This document shows, piece after piece, positions 1-8,851 of a stretch of DNA of 64,000 bases. The position numbers were made by a program, and so were the translations under genes. Position 1 is the first letter of the stretch, and each line of letters begins with the position of its first letter. The notes under the pieces were generated by a model. It saw only the letters and a program-made list of their open reading frames with translations. It had not been told where the DNA came from and did not search any database. Source of the DNA: RYN-230 sp963837515 (lineage in GTDB: Bacteria > Actinomycetota > Actinomycetes > Streptosporangiales > Streptosporangiaceae); NCBI GenBank assembly GCA_963837515.1, contig CAWINT010000002.1, positions 434,001-498,000 of the forward strand. Direction: 5' to 3'.

Positions 1-268
1 AGGCCGAGCGGCTCGGCCTGGCCGACCGGGTGGTGCCGGCCGGCACCGCGGCCAAGGTGGCGCTGGCGACGGCCAGTGCGATCGCCGCCAACTCGCCGGT
101 GGCGGTGCGCGCGGCCAAACGCGCCATGCGGGCCGGCTGGGTACCAGCCTGCCCGCCGCGCTGGAGATCGAGGACGCCGCGTGGCGCACGGCCGCACTGT
201 CCGCGGACCGCCGCGAGGGGATCGCCGCCTTCAACGAGAAGCGCGACCCGGTCTGGCCGGGGGAATAG
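1..268 (+). pseudogene. Enoyl-CoA hydratase/isomerase, C-terminal part, frameshifted
   Basis: Only the 3' end is inside the window. Reading from base 3 gives AERLGLADRVVPAG and AANSPVAVRAAKRAM, the C-terminal part of the crotonase fold that hydrates or isomerises enoyl-CoA. At about base 137 this frame is lost. The expected continuation (LPAALEIEDAAWRTA, then EGIAAFNEKRDPVWPGE and TAG) lies in the next frame. One base appears to be missing: GGCTGG where GGCCTGG would keep the frame. The HMG-CoA lyase gene follows 48 bp later, so a leucine or acyl-CoA degradation operon is likely. The same kind of single-base loss recurs at several loci in this window, so an assembly error is as likely as a true pseudogene. 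Confidence 0.75.
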
Positions 269-316
269 CGGCCCCGCCCGGGCACTGCCCGTTCTGCCCA
301 CCGAACGAAAGGCCGC

Positions 317-1228
317 GTGGTGACTGACCTGCCCAGCCGCATCTCGCTGCGGGAAGTGGGGCCGCGGGACGGGCTCCAGAACGAGGACCCGGTCCCGACC
401 CCGGCCAAGATCGAGCTGATCAACACGCTGGCGGGCACCGGGGTGCAGCGGATCGAGGCGGTGTCGTTCGTGCGGCCGGAGGCGATTCCGCAGATGGCCG
501 ACGCCGACCAGGTGTGGCGGGGGATCGAGCGGGTGCCGGGTATCCGTTATTCAGCGCTGGCGCCGAACCTGCGCGGGGCGCGCCGCGCGCTGGATTCCGG
601 GTTCACCGAGATCGAGGTGGTGGTCTCGGCGTCGGACACGCACAACCGGCGGAACGTGAACCGGGGCACCGAGGAGTCGCTGGATGACATCGCGGTGATC
701 CTGGACGAGGCGCACCACCGGGGGGCCACCGGCCAGGTGGTGGTGGCCACCGCGTGGGGCTGCCCGTATGAGGGCGACGTGCCGGTCAGCCGGGTGCTCG
801 CGGTGGCGGGCCGCGCCGTCGCCGACGGGGCGGACGCCATCTCGTTCGGCGACACCACCGGCATGGCCACGCCGCGGCGGGTCACCGAGCTGGTCGGGGA
901 GTTCCGGTCGCGGTACCCGGAGGTGCCGCTGAATCTGCACTTCCACAACACCCGGGGCACCGGGCTGGCCAACGTGCTGGCCGCGCTGGAACTGGGGGTG
1001 GACGACTTCGACGCCTCGGTGGGCGGGCTGGGCGGCTGCCCGTACGCGCCGGGGGCGTCCGGGAACATCGCCACCGAAGAGCTGGTGTACATGGTGGAGG
1101 ACATGGGCGTGGCCACCGGGGTGGACCTGACGGCGATGATCGACGCGGCGGCCGGGGCCGAGCGCCTCGTCGGCCGCAAGCTGCCGTCCCAGGTGCTGCG
1201 GGCCGGCCCGCGCACCCGCACCGCCTGA
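317..1228 (+). CDS. Hydroxymethylglutaryl-CoA lyase
   Basis: A 303-residue TIM-barrel enzyme of the HMG-CoA lyase family, close to the usual length. It would cleave 3-hydroxy-3-methylglutaryl-CoA to acetyl-CoA and acetoacetate, the last step of leucine breakdown, in the cytosol. Visible motifs are GPRDGLQNE (residues 15-23, metal and substrate binding), GCPYEGDVP in the middle, the HFHNTRGTG metal-binding motif, and the family signature GGLGGCPYAPGASGN at about residues 236-250, which carries the catalytic cysteine. The GTG at 317 follows a GAAAGG ribosome site; a second GTG at 320 is possible. It follows the enoyl-CoA hydratase end, which supports a branched-chain amino acid or acyl-CoA degradation operon. 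A related pyruvate-carboxyltransferase-domain lyase is the only alternative, and the signature argues against it. Confidence 0.93.
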   Translation: MVTDLPSRISLREVGPRDGLQNEDPVPTPAKIELINTLAGTGVQRIEAVSFVRPEAIPQMADADQVWRGIERVPGIRYSALAPNLRGARRALDSGFTEIEVVVSASDTHNRRNVNRGTEESLDDIAVILDEAHHRGATGQVVVATAWGCPYEGDVPVSRVLAVAGRAVADGADAISFGDTTGMATPRRVTELVGEFRSRYPEVPLNLHFHNTRGTGLANVLAALELGVDDFDASVGGLGGCPYAPGASGNIATEELVYMVEDMGVATGVDLTAMIDAAAGAERLVGRKLPSQVLRAGPRTRTA

Positions 1229-1290
1229 CCCGGGTCCGCGTACCGACGGGGGAGATAAATGCCCGGCCCGAGTGGGCTGGGACCCCTGGA

Positions 1291-2274
1291 TCACCGGCTG
1301 GCCGGGGGTTGCGTCCCGCACAGGGCGATGCCCAGCGGGGTGCGCTGGTGGACCAGGAAGCGGCCAGTCCGCCGGGTGGTGATCAGGCCGGTGGCGCGCA
1401 GCACCGCCAGGTGTTCGCTGACGCTGCTGACCGGGATGCCGGTCCGCGCGGCCAGCCCGGTCGTGGAGGCCGGCTCGGCCAGCGCGTCCAGCAGCCGGGC
1501 CCGGGTGGCGCCGAGCAGCCGGGCCAGCGCGGTGCCCGGCCGCGCGGCCGGAGCCCAGAGCAGCCCGATGCCCCGGGCCGGGTAGATCACCGCGGGCGGG
1601 TCGAACGCCACCGCGGCGTGCGGCCAGCCCAGTACGGTCGGGATCAGCACCAGCGGGGCGCCGGCGACGTCGAGTTCGTCGTCCGGGTGCTCCGGCCGGC
1701 CGTTCAGCCGGAGCACCTCGTCCTGCCACGAGATACGCCGGTCGAGATCGTTGATCGTGCGGGCGGCGCCCTCGTCGGCCAGTTGCCGGGCCCGGACGGT
1801 GATATCCGCGTCGAGCACATCCCGCAGCCTCGGCCACCACGGCTCGATCACCGCGGACCAGGCCCGCTCCAGCATGCCCGCCAGCCGGTCCCGGGCCTGG
1901 GCCGGATCGCCGGGCAGCTCCGGGCCGGGCCACGCCGCCGACCCGGGATGCCGGCGGCGGCATTCGGCCAGTTCAGCCGCGACCCGGCCGGGTGGCGTGG
2001 CCCGCACCCGGTCCAGTTGCGCGCCGATCTCGGTGAACGGGCCGTCAGGCACGGGGGTCAGGAAGTCGGGCTGGTAGCCCGGCAGCGACAGCAGGGCCAG
2101 CAGCGGCCCGATGCCCAGCCCCGGCAGCAGCCCGCGCACCTGGCGCTGCCACGGCAGATGGTAGGCGGCCGAGCCGGGCTGGACCAGGGCCCGCAGCGCG
2201 TCGGCGGTCTCGCCCAGCGGCGAGATCGCGAACCGGCACTCGTCCTCGGCGCGAAACCGGAGGCTGATCCCCAT
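1291..2274 (-). CDS. ArsR-type winged-helix regulator (DUF5937 family)
   Basis: A 327-residue cytosolic DNA-binding protein. The N-terminal ~240 residues match the DUF5937 layout (start MGISLRFRAED, then a mostly helical effector-like domain with LPWQRQVRGLLPGLG). The C-terminal ~80 residues form an ArsR-like winged helix, with TGLAARTGIPVSSVSEHLA as the helix-turn-helix and RRTGRFLVHQRTPLG as the wing. There is no cysteine cluster for metal sensing, so the ligand is unknown. The gene starts 66 bp from the divergent MFS exporter at 2341, the usual arrangement for a repressor and the efflux pump it controls; that regulatory link is inferred. It ends convergently 62 bp from the HMG-CoA lyase gene. 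Confidence 0.85.
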   Translation of the reverse strand: MGISLRFRAEDECRFAISPLGETADALRALVQPGSAAYHLPWQRQVRGLLPGLGIGPLLALLSLPGYQPDFLTPVPDGPFTEIGAQLDRVRATPPGRVAAELAECRRRHPGSAAWPGPELPGDPAQARDRLAGMLERAWSAVIEPWWPRLRDVLDADITVRARQLADEGAARTINDLDRRISWQDEVLRLNGRPEHPDDELDVAGAPLVLIPTVLGWPHAAVAFDPPAVIYPARGIGLLWAPAARPGTALARLLGATRARLLDALAEPASTTGLAARTGIPVSSVSEHLAVLRATGLITTRRTGRFLVHQRTPLGIALCGTQPPASR

Positions 2275-2340
2275 GCATGATCCATTTCGGCTGAATCCGG
2301 AATAACTGCGGTCAGGCTAGCCGGGCGGGACGCTCGGGGC

Positions 2341-3636
2341 GTGGCACGCATGCGATCTGGCGGCCGGCCAGGACTGTTCCGCGAGGCTCCGCGGTTCCGC
2401 TCCCTGTGGCTGAGCAAGAGCATCTCGGCCACCGGCACAGGTGCCGGCCGGGTGGCCCTGGTGCTCGTGGCCGCCCGCTCCGGGCCGGGCGCGGTCAGCC
2501 TGGCCCTGCTGGCCACGGCGCTGCCCTCGCTCCTCAGCCCGCTGGCCGGAGCGGTGGCGGACCGGGTCGACCAGCGCCGGCTGCTGGCCGGGTGCGAGGC
2601 CGGGCAGGGCCTCTGTTACGTCGCCATCGCCCTGGCCACCCCCCGCCTGGCGGTGCTGATCCCGCTGGTCGCCGTGGCCAGCCTGTTTGCCACGCTCATG
2701 TCGCCGGCGGGCAAGAGCACGGTGCCGCGGCTGGTGCCGCCGGACCGGCTGGCCCGGGCCAACGCGCTGCTCGGGCTGGCCGTCAACCTGCAGATCGTGG
2801 CGGGCCCGGCGCTCGGTGGCCTGCTGGCCGGGCTGGCGGGCCCGGTCACCGCGTTCGCGGTCAATGCGGCATCGTTCGCACTGTCGGCGCTGCTGCTGGC
2901 CCGGCTCGGCCCGCTGCCCGCCGCGGCGCCGGCGGTGGGTGCCGGGGCGCGCGGGCTGGCCGCCGGGACCTGGGCCGGGCTCGGCTACGCTACCCGCTCC
3001 CCGGTGCTGCGGGCGCTGACGGTCGGCACTCTGCTGTTCGTGTCGTTCGCCGCCATGGACAACGTGGTGCTGGTGTTCCTGGTGCAACACGGCCTGCACC
3101 TGGCGGGCGCGGCCTACGGGCTGGCGTCGGCCGCCTTCGGGGCCGGCATGGTGGCCGCGTCCTTGTTCCTGGCCGCCCGGGCCGATCGCCGTCGCCCGGC
3201 GTTCTGGCTCGTCGGCGGGGTCAGCCTCGGTGCGCTGGGCACCGTGGCCACCGGGCTGGCCCCGGGGCTGGGGGCGGTGGCGGCGGCCCAGGCGGTGGCC
3301 GGGGCCGGGAACACCGCCGACCTGGTCGGCACGGACACCCTGGTCCAGCGGACGGTACCGGCCCCGCTGCTGGGCCGGGCGTTCGGTGCCGTCTACGGCG
3401 CCGCGCAGCTCGGCTCGTCGATCGCCTACCTGGCCGCCGCCCCGCTGGTCGCCGCGGCCGGCCCGCGGGTGGCCTTCGTGCTGGCCGGCCTGGGCATGCT
3501 CACCGGCCTGGCTGCGTTCGGGCCCGCGCTGCGCGGCCGCGACCCCGCGCCCGGTCCGGTGCGGCCCGGTCCGGTGCAGCCCGGTCCGGTGCAGCCCGGC
3601 CCGGTGCAGCCCGGTCGGGCGGATGGCTCGGGCTAG
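2341..3636 (+). CDS. MFS transporter, EntS/MFS_3-like exporter
   Basis: A 431-residue integral membrane protein with roughly 12 hydrophobic segments. The start (FREAPRFRSLWLSKSISATG), the AGAVADRVDQRRLL loop after the second pair of helices and SPAGKSTVPRLVPPDRLARAN fit the MFS_3 group of drug and siderophore exporters. Substrate cannot be read from sequence. GTG 2341 is the first plausible start; no strong ribosome site is visible and an in-frame ATG lies at 2350. The C-terminus is a short Pro-rich repeat (PGPVRPGPVQ and further PGPVQ units) coded by 15-bp tandem repeats, probably a disordered cytosolic tail. The divergent DUF5937 regulator lies 66 bp upstream. Confidence 0.88.
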   Translation: MARMRSGGRPGLFREAPRFRSLWLSKSISATGTGAGRVALVLVAARSGPGAVSLALLATALPSLLSPLAGAVADRVDQRRLLAGCEAGQGLCYVAIALATPRLAVLIPLVAVASLFATLMSPAGKSTVPRLVPPDRLARANALLGLAVNLQIVAGPALGGLLAGLAGPVTAFAVNAASFALSALLLARLGPLPAAAPAVGAGARGLAAGTWAGLGYATRSPVLRALTVGTLLFVSFAAMDNVVLVFLVQHGLHLAGAAYGLASAAFGAGMVAASLFLAARADRRRPAFWLVGGVSLGALGTVATGLAPGLGAVAAAQAVAGAGNTADLVGTDTLVQRTVPAPLLGRAFGAVYGAAQLGSSIAYLAAAPLVAAAGPRVAFVLAGLGMLTGLAAFGPALRGRDPAPGPVRPGPVQPGPVQPGPVQPGRADGSG

Positions 3637-3751
3637 CGCGTGGGCGGCGCGAGCGGCCCCGACGGCGGATTCACCCGGCCCCCGGCCGAATTGCTGGTCA
3701 GCCCCGTCTGACCGGCGTGGCGGTAGTGGACGACCACTCGCTGCGAGGGCC

Positions 3752-3757
3752 TAGCAT
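3752..3757 (+). promoter_or_regulatory. -10 box of a leaderless promoter
   Basis: TAGCAT lies 7 nt before the ATG at 3765, and there is no ribosome site. This spacing places the transcription start at or next to the start codon, as expected for a leaderless mRNA. No convincing -35 element was found. Confidence 0.45.
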
Positions 3758-3764
3758 TCTCACC

Positions 3765-4436
3765 ATGACCTGTGTGCTGCTCGCAGAGGATGACGCATCC
3801 ATCTCGGAGCCGCTCGCGAGGGCACTGCGCCGCGAGGGGTATGACGTTGACGTGTCGGCGGACGGGCCGGGCACGCTGGAAGCCGCCCAGGCCGGCGGCA
3901 TCGACCTGATCGTCCTTGACATCGGCCTGCCGCGGCTGGACGGCCTGGAGGTGTGCCGGCGGCTGCGGTCCGACGGGCAGACCGTGCCGGTGCTGATCCT
4001 GACCGCCCGGGCGGACGAGGTGGACACGGTGATCGGGCTGGACGCCGGCGCCGACGACTACGTGACCAAGCCGTTCCGGCTCGCGGAACTGCTGGCCCGG
4101 GTCCGCGCGCTGCTGCGCCGCGGCACCCCCGAGACCAGCGTGGTGCAGGGCGTCCGGGTGGACGCGGATGCCCGCCGGGCCTGGCTCGGTGACACCGAAC
4201 TCGAACTCACCACGAAAGAGTTCGACCTGCTGAGCGTGCTGGTCAATGACGCGGGGAAGGTGGTCACCCGTGAGCAGATCATGCGGGAGGTCTGGGACAG
4301 CAAGTGGTGGGGATCCACCAAGACGCTGGACATGCACATCTCCTGGCTGCGCCGCAAGCTCGGCGACGACGCGCACAACCCGCGCTACATCACCACGGTG
4401 CGGGGTGTCGGCTTCCGGTTCGAGCGGGGTGACTGA
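3765..4436 (+). CDS. Two-component response regulator, OmpR/PhoB family
   Basis: A 223-residue cytosolic regulator. The N-terminal receiver domain has the acidic pair at D9-D10, the phospho-accepting D52 in LIVLDIGLPRLDG, the switch Thr in ILTAR and the Lys in DDYVTKPF. The C-terminal winged helix of the OmpR type ends in NPRYITTVRGVGFRFE. The frame stays open for more than 1.3 kb upstream, but that part overlaps the MFS gene and is not coding; ATG 3765 gives a normal receiver start (MTCVLLAEDD). The histidine kinase gene begins 73 bp downstream on the same strand and is the obvious partner. Target genes are not visible. Confidence 0.95.
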   Translation: MTCVLLAEDDASISEPLARALRREGYDVDVSADGPGTLEAAQAGGIDLIVLDIGLPRLDGLEVCRRLRSDGQTVPVLILTARADEVDTVIGLDAGADDYVTKPFRLAELLARVRALLRRGTPETSVVQGVRVDADARRAWLGDTELELTTKEFDLLSVLVNDAGKVVTREQIMREVWDSKWWGSTKTLDMHISWLRRKLGDDAHNPRYITTVRGVGFRFERGD

Positions 4437-4509
4437 CCCCGCCCGGCGGGCGCGCAGGCGTCCCCTCTGGCGGGTTGACCCGTGGCGAGCCGCCACGGCA
4501 GGCTGAACC

Positions 4510-5793
4510 ATGCGGCGGCGACTGCTCGTTTCCATGCTGCTGGTGGCGGTGACGGCCGTCCTGCTGCTCGGCATCCCGCTCGCCTTCGTGCTCAGCCGGG
4601 TGCAGATCAACACCGCCGAACAACAGGTCAAGCGGGATGCCACCACCGTGGCCCGGACCCTGCAGGACCGGCTCAACCTGGGCCTGCCCGCCGACGTTCC
4701 GGAGGCGGCGGCGGAGATCCGCTCGCTGCCGGATCGCTACATCAGCATCCGCCAGGAGGGGCTGCAGGAGTATGTGTACGGGGTCCGGCCGCACGGCGAG
4801 GGTGCCATCCTCCGGCAGGCCACCACCAAGGATTTCCAGGTCACCGTGGCGGCGGACGAGTCCGTCGCCTACGGCCCGCTCACCGAGGCGCTCGCGCTGA
4901 TCGGGGCGCTGGCCGCGATCGCGGTCGCGGTCGCGGTGGTGCTGGCCATCCTGCAGGCCCGGCGGCTCGGCCGGCCGCTGGAGGAACTGGCCAGCGCGGC
5001 TGACCGGCTCGGCCTGGGAGATGCCCGGCCGCTGGGCCGCCGGTACGGGATCGCCGAACTGGACCGGCTGGCTGAAGGACTGGACGGTTCGGCCCGGCGG
5101 ATCACCGACCTGCTGTCCGCGGAGCGGGACTTCGCCGCCGACGCCTCCCATCAGCTGCGCACGCCGCTGACCGCGCTGTCCATGCGGCTGGAGGAGATGA
5201 TCGCCGCAGCCGCCGACCCCGAGGTGGTCCGGGAAGAGGGGGCGGCGGCGCTGGCCCAGACCGAGCGGCTGGCCGAGGTGGTGAGCCAGCTGCTGGGCCG
5301 GACCCGGCGCGCAGCCCGCGGGGTCCCCTCCCTGCTGGCCATCGACGACGTGATTGCGCAGCAGGTGATCGAGTGGGACCCGGCGTTCCGCCGGGCCAAC
5401 CGGAAACTGGAGGTGGCGGGGGAGAAGGGGCTGTCCGCCTACATCACCCCGGGAGCACTGGCCCAGGTCATCGCCACCCTGCTGGACAACGCCCTGGTGC
5501 ACGGGTCGGGCACGGTCACGATCCGGACCTCGCGGACGCCGAAGTCGGTGGTGGTCGAGGTCCGGGACGAGGGCAAGGGTGTGCCGCACGAACTGGTGCC
5601 GCGGATCTTCGAGCGGAACGTCAGCGGCCGCCCCGGCGGCACCGGGCTGGGCCTGGCGCTGGCCCGCGACGTGGCCACCGCCGACGGCGCCAACGTGGTG
5701 CTGGTCCGGCCGCGGCCGGCCGTGTTCGCCGTGTTCCTGCCGCGCGGCCTGCGCGGCATCGAGGACCCGCCCGTGGTCACCGGCCCGGCCTGA
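4510..5793 (+). CDS. Sensor histidine kinase
   Basis: A 427-residue membrane kinase. A first transmembrane helix (about 5-28) and a second (about 125-148) flank a ~95-residue extracytoplasmic sensor with no recognisable ligand motif. A HAMP linker follows, then the phospho-accepting His214 in DASHQLRTPLTAL, the N box LLDNALVHG (about residue 323), the G1 box DEGKGVP and the G2 box GGTGLGLALARD. It should autophosphorylate on His214 and pass the phosphate to D52 of the preceding regulator. The pair forms an operon. It ends 45 bp from the convergent NCS1 permease gene. Confidence 0.94.
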   Translation: MRRRLLVSMLLVAVTAVLLLGIPLAFVLSRVQINTAEQQVKRDATTVARTLQDRLNLGLPADVPEAAAEIRSLPDRYISIRQEGLQEYVYGVRPHGEGAILRQATTKDFQVTVAADESVAYGPLTEALALIGALAAIAVAVAVVLAILQARRLGRPLEELASAADRLGLGDARPLGRRYGIAELDRLAEGLDGSARRITDLLSAERDFAADASHQLRTPLTALSMRLEEMIAAAADPEVVREEGAAALAQTERLAEVVSQLLGRTRRAARGVPSLLAIDDVIAQQVIEWDPAFRRANRKLEVAGEKGLSAYITPGALAQVIATLLDNALVHGSGTVTIRTSRTPKSVVVEVRDEGKGVPHELVPRIFERNVSGRPGGTGLGLALARDVATADGANVVLVRPRPAVFAVFLPRGLRGIEDPPVVTGPA

Positions 5794-5838
5794 CGGCGCG
5801 GCCGGCATGGGTGGCCCGGGCCGGGCCGGTGGCACGGT

Positions 5839-7299
5839 TTACCCGGCCGAACGGGCCAGCGCGGCGTGGCGGCGGCTGCCGGCGATCGCGTGCCAGGCCA
5901 GGTAGATGACCGAGGTGATCACGAAACCGGCCTCGAAGGTGAGGTCGCCGACCGACGGGACGTGCGTGGGCACCACTCCGACGTACTCGGTCTGGTTGGA
6001 GAACAGCACGATGGACACGACCACACCGACCAGCATGGCCACCGGGCCGGCCCAGTTCGAGTAGCTCTTGTCGAACAGCAGCTTCTCCAGCTGCCGGGGG
6101 TCCTGCCCGCGGTGCAGGAACTGGTCGCAGAACATCACCGCCAGCCAGGGCGCGATCCAGTACGCGATGACCAGCAGGAAGTTCTCGTACTTGATGCCGG
6201 CGTCGTTCAGCCCAATGAGCGCGACGATGAAGCCGATGACGCCGAACACCACGGCGACGAGCGCCCGGCGCAGCGCCAGCGGCAGCCTGATGCCGAGCGC
6301 GGTGAACGAGAGCGCGCCGGAGTAGATGTTCAGCACGTTGGCCGCGACCGCGCCGATCGCGATGGCGAGCAGGGTGAGGTCGGCCAGTGCCGTGGGCAGG
6401 TGCCCGGTGAACGCGCCGGTGGGGTTGGTGTTGATCGCGCCGATGCCGGTCACCGTGGCGGACGCGGCGCCGGCCAGTTCCAGCAGGACGCAGGACACGA
6501 ACACGCCCAGGCCGGCCCACCAGGCGATGGCGAGCTTGCTGGTGTTGGGGGCGAAGTAGCGGGTGTAGTCGGACGCGTACGGATTCCAGCCGACCGCGTA
6601 ACCGAACGCGGCGCCCAGGGTGAGCAGGAAGCCGCCGACGCCACCGCCGTGCGCCGGGGCGCCCGGGCTGGACTTGGTGAAGATCCAGATCGTGGCGATC
6701 AGGAAGATGACGGCCAGCACCGGGAACGCGTACCGCTCGAACGCGTGCACCAGGTTGTGCCCGAAGAATGCGATCACGATCTGCGCCGCCACGATGATGA
6801 CCAGGCACAGGGGCTTGGGCAGGTGGGTCAGTGTGTTCAGGGCGAACGTGCCGCTGACGCTGTTCACCGCGAACCAGCCGATGCCCGCGGTGAGCGCGTT
6901 GAGCCCGGCGGGCAGCACGTTGCCCCAGTAGCCGAAGCCGAGCCGGGAGATCACCATCTGCGGCACGCCGTGTGACGGCCCTTCGGCGGACAGCAGGCCG
7001 TGGGTAATGGATCCGAGCGCGGTGCCCAGCACCAGCGCCACGGCTGCCTGCCAGAAATTCAGCCCGAAGAACGCCACCGCGATGACGCCCACGAACACCG
7101 TGGCGAACTCGAAGTTCGGTGAGGTCCAGGTCCAGAACAGCTGCAACGGCCGGCCGTGCCGCTCATTCAGCGGGATGAACTCCGCGCCGCCCGGCTCCAC
7201 CGCGACGACCTTGGTGCCGTACTCGCCCTCACGGACGACCACGCCCGGGGGTGGCTCTGCCTCGCGGAGAGAGCTCTTCTCTTGCTCAGGTGCCGACAT
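5839..7299 (-). CDS. NCS1-family purine/cytosine permease
   Basis: A 486-residue membrane protein with about 12 hydrophobic segments, typical of the nucleobase:cation symporter-1 family. After a ~45-residue hydrophilic N-terminus come FWTWTSPNFEFATVFVGV and HGLLSAEGPSHGVPQMVISR, then GWNPYASDYTRYFAPNTSK, the conserved segment of cytosine/purine permeases. Likely substrates are cytosine, purines, allantoin or a related compound; the exact one is unknown. The start ATG 7299 is followed by the acidic leader MSAPEQEKSS. It is divergent from purK with 235 bp between, which hints at nucleobase salvage beside purine synthesis, although no shared operator was identified. Confidence 0.9.
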   Translation of the reverse strand: MSAPEQEKSSLREAEPPPGVVVREGEYGTKVVAVEPGGAEFIPLNERHGRPLQLFWTWTSPNFEFATVFVGVIAVAFFGLNFWQAAVALVLGTALGSITHGLLSAEGPSHGVPQMVISRLGFGYWGNVLPAGLNALTAGIGWFAVNSVSGTFALNTLTHLPKPLCLVIIVAAQIVIAFFGHNLVHAFERYAFPVLAVIFLIATIWIFTKSSPGAPAHGGGVGGFLLTLGAAFGYAVGWNPYASDYTRYFAPNTSKLAIAWWAGLGVFVSCVLLELAGAASATVTGIGAINTNPTGAFTGHLPTALADLTLLAIAIGAVAANVLNIYSGALSFTALGIRLPLALRRALVAVVFGVIGFIVALIGLNDAGIKYENFLLVIAYWIAPWLAVMFCDQFLHRGQDPRQLEKLLFDKSYSNWAGPVAMLVGVVVSIVLFSNQTEYVGVVPTHVPSVGDLTFEAGFVITSVIYLAWHAIAGSRRHAALARSAG

Positions 7300-7521
7300 C
7301 GGCGTGCTCCTTATGGCATCGTGCCTGCCGGTCCCCCCGCGGCTGGGCCGACATCCCAGCGGACGCGCTGATGATAGATCGCACTATGACCGGCCCTTGT
7401 TTCGGTTGCGTTAAAAGTGCCGTTCCCGGGGTGTGCGACCGGCCACAGGCGCAGCGGCCTACTCCGGATCGCAGCGGCCTGCCGGGAGATGCAACCGCAC
7501 CTGGGGGTGCGATGTTCCGCG

Positions 7522-7527
7522 TAGGCT
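7522..7527 (+). promoter_or_regulatory. -10 box of a leaderless purK promoter
   Basis: TAGGCT is followed by 7 nt and then the GTG start of purK at 7535. There is no ribosome site in between, so the transcript is probably leaderless. Confidence 0.45.
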
Positions 7528-7534
7528 ACCCCGC

Positions 7535-8851
7535 GTGAACGATCATCAGGACGCCCGCGGCCCTGGCCCGGTGGTCGGTATGGTCGGCGCCGGGCAGCTG
7601 GCGCGGATGACCCATCAGGCGGCTATCCCGCTCGGGATCCGGTTCCGGGTACTGGCTGATTCCCGGTCCGACAGCGCCGCGCTGGTCTGCCCGGACGTGA
7701 CGGTCGGGGATTACCGGAACCGGGCAGACCTGCTGGCCTTCGCGGCGGGGTGCGACGTGCTGACGTTCGACCACGAGCACGTCCCGGGTGAGCACCTGGC
7801 CGCGCTGCGCGCGGCCGGGGTGGTGCTGGCGCCCGACCCGGCCGCGCTCCGCTACACCCAGGACAAGCTGGCCATGCGAGAGGAGCTGACCCGGCTGGGG
7901 GTGCCGTGCCCGCGTTACGCCGCGGTCCGGGACGCGGCCGACGTGACGGACTTCGCCGCGCGGCACGGCTGGCCGGTGGTGCTCAAGGCGGTCAGCGGCG
8001 GCTACGACGGCCGCGGGGTCTGGGTGTGCGATGACGCTGCGGCCGCGGCGGAGGTACTGGCCCATGGCGTCGCCCTGCTGGCCGAGGAGTACGTGCCGTT
8101 CGTCCGCGAGCTCGCGGCGCTGGTCGCCCGGTCGCCGCACCGGCAGGGGGCGGCCTACCCGGTGGTGCAGACGGTGCAGCGCGACGGGGTGTGCCACGAG
8201 GTGCTCGCGCCGGCGCCTGACCTCCCGCCCGCCGTGGCCGAGGAGGCGCAGCAGCTCGCCCTGGGACTGGCCGGCGCGCTCGCGGTGACCGGGCTGCTGG
8301 CGGTGGAGCTGTTCGAGACGCCGCGCGGACTGCTCGTCAACGAGCTGGCCATGCGGCCGCACAACAGCGGTCACTGGACCATCGAAGGCGCCCGCACGTC
8401 CCAGTTCGAGCAGCATCTGCGCGCCGTGCTGGACCTGCCGCTGGGTGCGCCGGACCTGGCCGCCCCGCAGGTGGTGATGGCCAACGTGTTCGGCGGGGCC
8501 ACACCGGAGGACGCGGACGTCTACGCCCGCTACGTCCACGTGATGGCCGCCGACCCGGGCGTCAAGATCCACCTCTACGGCAAGGGGGTGCGCCCGGGAC
8601 GCAAGATCGGCCATGTCACCGTGCTCGCCCACCACCACCACCGCCGCCACCACCACCGGGACGCCGCCACCACCACCACCGCCGCCACCACCACCGGGAC
8701 CGCCGCCACCACCACCACCGCCGCCACCACCACCGGGACCGCCACCACCACCACCGGCACCACCACCGGCGGCACGGAGGTGGCGTCGCTGCGCGACCGC
8801 GCCCTGCGCGCGGCCAGTTACCTCGGCAGCGGGAAGGAAGAAGGAGCATGA
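7535..8851 (+). CDS. purK: 5-(carboxyamino)imidazole ribonucleotide synthase (PurK) with repeat insertion
   Basis: An ATP-grasp enzyme (438 residues) that carboxylates aminoimidazole ribonucleotide with bicarbonate and ATP in de novo purine synthesis. Visible are the nucleotide-binding start GMVGAGQLARM, the ATP-binding VVLKAVSGGYDGRG, the metal-binding VELFETPRG and the NELAMRPHNSGHWTIE motif near residues 269-284. GTG 7535 is preferred because the family N-terminus begins just after it. The protein is longer than most PurK (about 380-400) because a ~48-residue His/Arg then Thr/Ala/Gly stretch sits between GRKIGHVTVLA and the last helix (VASLRDRALRAASYLG). This stretch is encoded by a 39-bp tandem repeat. 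The stop overlaps the purE start (ATGA), so translation is coupled. Confidence 0.94.
   Translation: MNDHQDARGPGPVVGMVGAGQLARMTHQAAIPLGIRFRVLADSRSDSAALVCPDVTVGDYRNRADLLAFAAGCDVLTFDHEHVPGEHLAALRAAGVVLAPDPAALRYTQDKLAMREELTRLGVPCPRYAAVRDAADVTDFAARHGWPVVLKAVSGGYDGRGVWVCDDAAAAAEVLAHGVALLAEEYVPFVRELAALVARSPHRQGAAYPVVQTVQRDGVCHEVLAPAPDLPPAVAEEAQQLALGLAGALAVTGLLAVELFETPRGLLVNELAMRPHNSGHWTIEGARTSQFEQHLRAVLDLPLGAPDLAAPQVVMANVFGGATPEDADVYARYVHVMAADPGVKIHLYGKGVRPGRKIGHVTVLAHHHHRRHHHRDAATTTTAATTTGTAATTTTAATTTGTATTTTGTTTGGTEVASLRDRALRAASYLGSGKEEGA
8624..8770 (+). repeat. 39-bp tandem repeat inside purK
   Basis: Three copies (8624-8662, 8663-8700, 8701-8739) and a partial fourth of a C/A/G-rich unit built from CCACCACCACC and GCCGCC blocks and ending in GGGAC. 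The middle copy is 38 bp long, one base short, so the first copy reads as His/Arg and the later copies as Thr/Ala/Gly. The outer frame is kept. Confidence 0.85.

Noticed and set aside
2406..3764. N-terminal extension of the response regulator
   Set aside because: Overlaps the MFS gene in another frame and has Arg/Gly-rich shadow composition; receiver domain begins at 3765.
7300..7534. Purine or guanidine riboswitch between the NCS1 permease and purK
   Set aside because: No matching conserved core was seen, and purK appears leaderless, leaving no room for a leader RNA on that side.
8624..8770. CRISPR-like array in purK
   Set aside because: The units are directly adjacent with no spacers and lie in frame inside a gene; a simple tandem repeat.
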